Of a DNA stretch of 64,000 bases, positions 59,267 to 64,000 are shown piece by piece. Both the position numbers and the translations under genes were made by a program. Numbering within the stretch: the first letter of the stretch is position 1; the number at the start of each line of letters is the position of its first letter. Source of the DNA: a virus; the IMG/VR virus record IMGVR_UViG_3300042934_000822, positions 1 through 64,000 of that record. One strand, given 5' to 3'. Under the pieces are notes generated by a model, which saw nothing but the letters and a program-made list of their open reading frames with translations, ran no database searches and was not told the origin of the DNA.

Positions 59267-60334
59267 TTACTCGGCGTCAGCCTCGTAGGAAGCACCGCGG
59301 CTGCTATCGGGCGACAGCTTCCACTTATCGGCCTGGGACCGGTGCACCATCCGCAGGATGGAGTCTGCCTTGCCCTGCTCCTCGGCCAAGGAGTAGTCCG
59401 GCAGGTTGTCGTCCTTGATGATGGCGCGGATCATGCGGTTGAACTCCTTCCGTGATCCCTGGCTTCCGCTGCGCTCGTAGATCGTGCCAAAGCTCCAGGC
59501 CGCCGAGTCCTTGCCTGCCGCGCGGCGCGCCAGGCGGTACACGAACCTGGCCAGGCCGCGCTCGATCTTGAAGTAGTCCGGATTGACCGTGAGCACCTCA
59601 GGCTGATGGCCTGCCGTGATCTCGTCGTACATCCACTGGGCGACCCGGAACTCAATGGCCTCGACCTTCTTGGTGCGCGGGTTGCTCAGCACCTTGAATG
59701 GCCCGATCAGGTTCTCGCCCTCGGTGATCGTCATGGGCTTGTCGCCCACGTTGCGGGTGCGCTCGATCTTGACGTGGGTAGTGCTCAAACGCTCCAGGGC
59801 GCCGACCACGGCGTCTTTCTGGTTGCCGCCATTGTCGCGTCGGCAGAAATTCAGCACGTCGGCGATCGCCGGCCGGAACACCTGGCCAGGCTTGGCTCCT
59901 TTGCCCTCACGGTGGCGGTTCATCGCCTCTGTGAGATGCGACACGGCCATCAGCACAATGTCGTAGTCGTAGACCGAGGCCATGCCCAACGGGCCAGACG
60001 TGACCTGCACGCCCCCATCGGGCAGCGTGTAGGTCAGGATCGTGTTGGCGCGCTTGTCGCTCTTGGAGAGTCGGAACACAGCGACGTCCATCACCGTCCT
60101 GCTATCGCGGCTTCCAACGTCGCACAGGACCGGCGCGTAAAAGTCAGCCTGAACCGGATCCTGGGACGCCACAGCCGCTTTCTTGCGAGGGGCCTTGGGC
60201 GCCGCCTTGCGAGCGGGCGCGGGCTTCTTCGGCGCGGCCTGGGGCTGAGGCTCGTCCAGGCCTTTCAACAGGTCGCCCTGGGCCTTCTTGGCCTGTAGCT
60301 CCAGCAATCGCTGCGCGTGCTTGTTGGTTGCCAT
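59267..60334 (-). CDS. repA: Plasmid replication initiator protein A (RPA family)
   Basis: A 355-residue initiator of the RPA type found on proteobacterial plasmids. Residues 1-55 are a basic lysine/proline/alanine leader. The conserved core runs from about 65 to 310: VFRLSKSDKRANTILTYTL, VTSGPLGMASVYDYDIVLM, FCRRDNGGNQKDAVVGALER, TVNPDYFKIERGLARFVYRL. It would bind the iterons at 60431-60660 directly upstream and open the origin with host DnaA. Finding it inside a virion gene cluster is the clearest evidence for a plasmid lifestyle. The ribosome site is weak, consistent with low-level expression. Confidence 0.9.
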   Translation of the reverse strand: MATNKHAQRLLELQAKKAQGDLLKGLDEPQPQAAPKKPAPARKAAPKAPRKKAAVASQDPVQADFYAPVLCDVGSRDSRTVMDVAVFRLSKSDKRANTILTYTLPDGGVQVTSGPLGMASVYDYDIVLMAVSHLTEAMNRHREGKGAKPGQVFRPAIADVLNFCRRDNGGNQKDAVVGALERLSTTHVKIERTRNVGDKPMTITEGENLIGPFKVLSNPRTKKVEAIEFRVAQWMYDEITAGHQPEVLTVNPDYFKIERGLARFVYRLARRAAGKDSAAWSFGTIYERSGSQGSRKEFNRMIRAIIKDDNLPDYSLAEEQGKADSILRMVHRSQADKWKLSPDSSRGASYEADAE

Positions 60335-60399
60335 GTGCGTGATCCGTGCCTGTCGAGTGCGCTGCCAGGGCGGCAGTGCCGTGAATGATAAGTGCTGTG

Positions 60400-60800
60400 G
60401 TGGTCACCGCAAACCTTGTGGTCGTTTGGGGTGGGTGGGTGAATTACGGAAAAACGGAGTGTGATATGCGCGCAACCCCCGTATTTACTGGGGAAAGGAG
60501 GCTTAAACGGGGTGTGAAACCCTCGCCAGACCCGCGAAACGCGTAATTCACACACCACCGAGCGGCTGGCGGGCCCAAATCCGTAATTCACCCACCAAAA
60601 AGCGTAATTCGCCCACCCTTTTCCGTAATTCACCCACCCATTCCAGTAATTCACCCACCCGCCCACAGGGTTGTCTACAGCCTGCAAGCCCCGCCACGCG
60701 CGGGCTGGAACGAGTTATGAACAATCGCCAAAACTTATATAAAACTGCTTTAAAACTCTCTAAAACCTTTTTCCCTGGAAGGGGCTGTGGACAACCGTAC
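60400..60800. other. Plasmid origin of replication (oriV) with iterons
   Basis: Five direct copies of GTAATTCACCCACC (one each with CACACACC and CGCCCACC variants) start at 60543, 60583, 60604, 60625 and 60647, spaced 21-22 bases apart or double that. An inverted copy GTGGGTGGGTGAATTACGG lies at 60431-60449 beside the repA promoter, suited to autoregulation. DnaA-box-like TTGTCTACA (60671) and TGTGGACAA (60785) flank an AT-rich stretch at 60715-60775. No protein gene is evident in 60335-60837. Confidence 0.85.
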
Positions 60801-60837
60801 CGCCGACGCCATCGTCTACCCCTTCCATGACACATGG

Positions 60838-61260
60838 CTACGCTGTGGCGCGGCTGTTACGAAGCAGCTGGCCACGGGCCTGGCTCACGTCCTGACGCAA
60901 CCCCTCCAACCCTTCCAGGTGGACGAATGCTTGCTCAGTGGTCTCAGGCATGATGTAGGCGACCATGAAGCTGTTGACCAGGCTCTTGATCAGCCCAGCG
61001 GTATCGTGGCCCCTCACAGCACTGACAACGCACAGCTGCTCGAGCACCACCACCGGCGTCGTTTCCAGGAAGTCCCGGCCAAGGCGCTGGCCCATGTCGA
61101 GCATCGAGCGGCGATAGTAGTCCTGGGCGTCGACGCTGCCGGCAAGCTCCAGGCGCCGCCCTGTCAGGGCGCCGACGGGGATCTTGGCCAGCTCGAGTAA
61201 CTTGGCATCGACCACAGCCTCGATCTGCTGCAGGTGACCAGATGGCTCAGCACCCCTCAT
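60838..61260 (-). CDS. Hypothetical protein beside oriV (140 aa)
   Basis: ATG 61260 overlaps the stop of the XRE gene by four bases; the longer upstream frame looks non-coding. A 140-residue helical protein with RSMLDMGQRLGRDFLETTP and DTAGLIKSLVNSFMVAYIM. It contains one MLDM word, which is not the cleavage motif proper. Coupled to the regulator next to the origin, it may take part in copy control or maintenance. Family unknown. Confidence 0.55.
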   Translation of the reverse strand: MRGAEPSGHLQQIEAVVDAKLLELAKIPVGALTGRRLELAGSVDAQDYYRRSMLDMGQRLGRDFLETTPVVVLEQLCVVSAVRGHDTAGLIKSLVNSFMVAYIMPETTEQAFVHLEGLEGLRQDVSQARGQLLRNSRATA

Positions 61261-61754
61261 GCCTTGTCTTCCTCGGCGGTGCCGAAGTGCGGACGCGCCA
61301 GCAGGGCCTCGAGCGCCAGCTCGAGCATGACGCCCGATCCGGCCGCGCGCCCTTGCATGTAGTCGCTCAGGTTCTGACGGGTAACGCCCACACGCTCGGC
61401 TACGCTCTGCTGTGACATATCGAACTTGTGCATGATTTGCGTCACCAACCGGCGAATGCGCTCGCTTTTGGCAGGCCTGGGAGCCTGCCCTAGAAGCTCT
61501 TCCCACCAATCAAACTCATGCGGGGCGAGCTGTAGGGCTGCCTTCTCAATTTCGGCAAAGGTGGCAGCATCGTCTTCGAAGTTCAGTTGGTGCAGACTCC
61601 ATTCGCCGCCTGCAAAACGCTCGCAGTGCCAGGTCTTACCTTGACCTGCCACCTGTGAGAGTTCGACCTTGTAGACCGCGCTTTCAAACGCGCGAACGAA
61701 GACCAGGGCCGTGCCTTTCAGGTCGACGAAGCTGATTACGGTATCGTTGTTCAT
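61257..61754 (-). CDS. XRE-family regulator near the origin (165 aa)
   Basis: A 165-residue protein. Residues 1-95 form an uncharacterised beta-rich domain with DLKGTALVFVRAFESAVYKV. The C-terminal 65 residues are an XRE helix-turn-helix: MSQQSVAERVGVTRQNLSDYMQ, GSGVMLELALEALL. The N-terminal effector plus C-terminal HTH order resembles some antitoxins and copy-control repressors. With its coupled partner it lies about 0.4 kb from the iterons. Confidence 0.7.
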   Translation of the reverse strand: MNNDTVISFVDLKGTALVFVRAFESAVYKVELSQVAGQGKTWHCERFAGGEWSLHQLNFEDDAATFAEIEKAALQLAPHEFDWWEELLGQAPRPAKSERIRRLVTQIMHKFDMSQQSVAERVGVTRQNLSDYMQGRAAGSGVMLELALEALLARPHFGTAEEDKA

Positions 61755-61853
61755 TGGCTGTGTTCCATGTCATCCGGGCGGTTTGCACGGTACTAGGAAG
61801 CCCCCAGCGAGGGGGCTGCGTAAGAGTTCAGGGATGCGTGCTAGGCCAAGGGC

Positions 61854-62336
61854 TCACGCCGGTGCAGCCGCGCTTGGCGTGCCGGGATGGGTGAACGCGC
61901 CAGCAAGCCCGTTGCTTTCCACCTGCAGCAGCAACGCGGCATCAAGCCCGAGCTTCTCGCAGACAGCGATAGCAGCGCGCTCGGCAGACTGGGAATTGCT
62001 GGCGGTCACGCCCCGGCGCATAGCACGGGCCAGGTAGCCGCCAGTGATGTACCGCACGTTGATCTGCACAGCGACAGCGCTTGTCGCGCCAGCGTCCTCC
62101 TGGGCAGCCACTGGGGTGCAGTGTTCCAGGTCAACGAAACCGCGCTTGCCTTCCAGGAACACGATGGCGGTATGGCCACCGGTTACCTGTGCTTCGCTCG
62201 AGGTGCGGCCACGGAAAGTTTCGCCATCGCCGAGGATCTCCTCGAAGCTAACGAGCGTGCCCGGCGGGTTGGCAGCGTTCCACTGGTCACATTGGATTTG
62301 AAGCTCGGCGGGGGTTTTGCGTTTCGGTAAGGGCAT
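61854..62336 (-). CDS. Hypothetical protein (160 aa)
   Basis: ATG 62336 lies seven bases after a TATCAGCCGGATA leader element. A 160-residue protein with PGTLVSFEEILGDGETFRG, GKRGFVDLEHCTPV and an alanine-rich helical C-terminal half. The first part is beta-rich and could be a small ligand- or nucleic-acid-binding fold. Not recognised. Early-gene type promoter. Confidence 0.55.
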   Translation of the reverse strand: MPLPKRKTPAELQIQCDQWNAANPPGTLVSFEEILGDGETFRGRTSSEAQVTGGHTAIVFLEGKRGFVDLEHCTPVAAQEDAGATSAVAVQINVRYITGGYLARAMRRGVTASNSQSAERAAIAVCEKLGLDAALLLQVESNGLAGAFTHPGTPSAAAPA

Positions 62337-62343
62337 TTTGGTG

Positions 62344-62356
62344 TATCCGGCTGATA
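62344..62356 (-). promoter_or_regulatory. TATCAGCCGGATA leader element
   Basis: Single-mismatch copy of the ATCAGCCAGATA motif on the minus strand, downstream of a TAGAAT -10-like box (about 62370-62375) and next to the ATG at 62336. Confidence 0.5.
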
Positions 62357-62427
62357 TTGAGCCTAGATTCTAAGCGGCCTCGGCTACATTTTCAACTCTT
62401 AATGTAATCTGAGATTACATATAGATG

Positions 62428-62892
62428 TTATTGAGGCGTCCAGGACGACGCCTGGGAGGCCACAGCTCGGCTAGCCGTCAGCCTGGCGCCGCGTCTAATC
62501 AGAGCGCTCGCTCCTCGATTCTCGGCGTTCCGGGCGCAGGCCACCTCGAACGGTCGTACGTCTTGCCGGCGCGAAAGGCTGTACTCACCAGCGATCGTGC
62601 GCACCTGGCGCTGGTATCCCGCTCCAACGACCTCCAAGGCTGCGCTGTCGACTACTAGGACGTCCCGACTCGCCCGCAACATGCCCTGCAGGCCGGTTTC
62701 GATGCCCTTGAGGGTTACCCTTTGACGCTGGGGACGATCATCGCCAGGCACCTGGCTCACCGAACTCAGCAGGAGGCGTTCATCCCCGCTCGGCAGAACG
62801 CCCATTACAAATTTATTGTCAGCCCGAAACGCCACGAACGCCGCTGCATCCATGATTTCGTTCCTTGGGTATGCGTAGCACATGAACTGCAT
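62428..62892 (-). CDS. Hypothetical protein (154 aa)
   Basis: Two starts are plausible: ATG 62892 (MQFMCYAYPRNE) after GAGGGG, or ATG 62853 (MDAAAFVAFRADN) after AAGGAA. Both have good spacing. The protein is mixed alpha/beta with QRVTLKGIETGLQGMLRASR and a basic arginine-rich C-terminus (GASALIRRGARLTAS). Its promoter carries an ACGCGGATA operator. No family is recognised. Confidence 0.55.
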   Translation of the reverse strand: MQFMCYAYPRNEIMDAAAFVAFRADNKFVMGVLPSGDERLLLSSVSQVPGDDRPQRQRVTLKGIETGLQGMLRASRDVLVVDSAALEVVGAGYQRQVRTIAGEYSLSRRQDVRPFEVACARNAENRGASALIRRGARLTASRAVASQASSWTPQ

Positions 62893-62945
62893 GATCCAAC
62901 CCCTCGCTCGGATGTGACGAAACCGGCAATTTGCCACTAAAAAAC

Positions 62946-62958
62946 TATCCGCGTACAT
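62946..62958 (-). promoter_or_regulatory. ATGTACGCGGATA operator
   Basis: Minus-strand ATGTACGCGGATA, identical to the two operators in the ssb promoter, 54 bases upstream of ATG 62892. Confidence 0.5.
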
Positions 62959-63095
62959 AATTCGGACGAAAAAACCGTGTTTTGGATCCTGAAAACGGCC
63001 TTCGAGCGATTTTATGGGTTGGCCGATCGCGTCTGGGGCGGCTCAACCAAAGGCCGCGATTCAGCCAATGCGCTGGCGCTCCTGCGCCACCTGCC

Positions 63096-64000
63096 TCACT
63101 GCAGGTTGGCCAGCGCCGCCATTGCCTTCTGCAAGGCACTCTCGCGCTTATCCTGCACCAGGTTCTCGCTCTCACCCCGGGCAGGGATGTAGTCGACCTC
63201 CTCGAGGTAGGCCATGGCCACGGTATCGAATAGGTCAGGGGACGAGAGGTTCTCTGCTGCCATGTCCTGCTTACGAGCGATGTGGTACCTGCCAAGCTCG
63301 TCCAGGTGGTAGGGCATCCGGCTAGCCTGGTCGAGTAGATCCTTCTGGTACTTGGCGATGAAGCGCACGGCGCCATCCTTGATGGCTTCAATGGCGTGCA
63401 CGGTCGACTGCGCGCGCTGGTTGAGGAAGCGCTTGCGGTACTCGTTTGAGAAGGGTCTTTCGCCCCAGCGCACGCCTTTGAAGCTGATCCCGCCGCCGTC
63501 CAGCTCCATCATGCGCTTGAGGAACTGGTTACCCATGCCGTTGGTATCGACCACGATGGTGACGTTGCTGAACGCCGCAGCGTAATCCAGCACCTTGCGC
63601 GCCACCGGGGTCCAGTCCTCAGTGCTGGTGTACACAGGCACGTCGACCACTTCTACGCGGCGCCGATCCTGCATCATGCGGTCACCGTTGCCGATGACCT
63701 TGAAGTGGGTGGCCACCGTTTTGTCCCGTCCCACGCCAGCGGCGACGTCGACCACGATGACGTGCCCATAGGCTTCGCCGTCCAGAATGACGCGCGGCCC
63801 CTCGATGACACGCTCGATCGCCGCGCGACTGATCAGGTATTTGCTCGAATGGGTCGGGAACATACCCCGGACCTTGATCTGGTACTCAGGGTCGTCCCGG
63901 CCGCCGTATTGGATGACCTTCGCCTTGATGAAAGGCAGGTCAACCAGCGGGCTGTCCTCGGAACTGAACGTCAGCGCAGTCCACTCGCCGCCCTGCTCCT
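63096..64000 (-). CDS. Terminase large subunit, C-terminal part
   Basis: Partial gene entering from the right edge; about 301 residues are visible and the frame remains open at 64000. The segment EYQIKVRGMFPTHSSKYLI is the usual linker between ATPase and nuclease domains, followed by the RNase H-type nuclease strand HVIVVDVAAGVGRDKTV with a metal-binding Asp, then VTIVVDTNGMGNQFLKRMM and a third acidic cluster near LFDTVAMAYLEEVDY. The protein cuts and translocates DNA into the head. The small subunit and ATPase domain would be outside the window. Confidence 0.85.
   Translation of the reverse strand, partial: EQGGEWTALTFSSEDSPLVDLPFIKAKVIQYGGRDDPEYQIKVRGMFPTHSSKYLISRAAIERVIEGPRVILDGEAYGHVIVVDVAAGVGRDKTVATHFKVIGNGDRMMQDRRRVEVVDVPVYTSTEDWTPVARKVLDYAAAFSNVTIVVDTNGMGNQFLKRMMELDGGGISFKGVRWGERPFSNEYRKRFLNQRAQSTVHAIEAIKDGAVRFIAKYQKDLLDQASRMPYHLDELGRYHIARKQDMAAENLSSPDLFDTVAMAYLEEVDYIPARGESENLVQDKRESALQKAMAALANLQ

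Noticed and set aside
60541-60660. Short regularly spaced repeats resembling a CRISPR array
   Set aside because: Units are about 14 bases with 21-22-base period and almost no spacer; they are plasmid iterons next to repA.
1-64000. tRNA or rRNA genes
   Set aside because: I saw no cloverleaf with a conserved TTCRANNC arm or rRNA-like stretch on either strand by eye; a dedicated tRNA scan would settle this.

Overview
The window looks like part of a large phage-plasmid from a GC-rich gammaproteobacterium, most likely a Pseudomonas. The host is an inference from base composition and protein flavour. A contractile-tail (myovirus-type) virion gene set is interleaved with a complete plasmid maintenance system: a RepA initiator with an iteron origin and a ParA ATPase. 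It also carries functions typical of P1-like elements: a Ref-type nuclease, DarA- and DdrB-like polyvalent proteins, and SOS-controlled umuDC. The terminase large subunit runs off the right edge and another gene runs off the left edge, so the element continues on both sides.

Layout. 1-6800 (minus strand): short, tightly overlapped operons of small accessory and early genes (DUF1643, ASCH, Ref, a winged-helix replication-type protein), then a candidate small RNA and a repressor-like gene. 6900-9880 (plus): an ssb-rdgC recombination operon and three small genes. 10206-11438 (plus): a tyrosine integrase. 11531-13991: lysis functions and small genes. 13969-22789: tail tube, sheath and major capsid genes. 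22899-36511: very large polyvalent proteins (methyltransferase, LPD1, pyrophosphatase-like and ParB-like domains), ParA and a DarA-like protein. 36750-38531 (plus): LexA box and umuDC. 38560-57196: spike, baseplate, tail fibre, tape measure, head protease and portal. 57286-59179: virion or neck-type genes. 59267-61754: repA, oriV and an XRE regulator. 61854-64000: accessory genes and terminase.

How the parts work together. RepA, the iterons and ParA would keep the element as a low-copy plasmid. Three short DNA motifs recur upstream of the non-structural operons and look like the core of a shared regulatory network: GCGCGTTCGCGCC repeats, ATCAGCCAGATA leaders, and ACGCGGATA operators. The virion genes are divided by intrinsic terminators that share a CGCAAACC box.

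The most interesting signal is a recurring MLDS-type tetrapeptide. It occurs in the capsid precursor, the predicted head protease with its scaffold-like tail, an acidic-to-basic head-type protein, and several polyvalent proteins. I infer that it is the cleavage site of the prohead protease, marking proteins that are packaged in the head and processed before injection.
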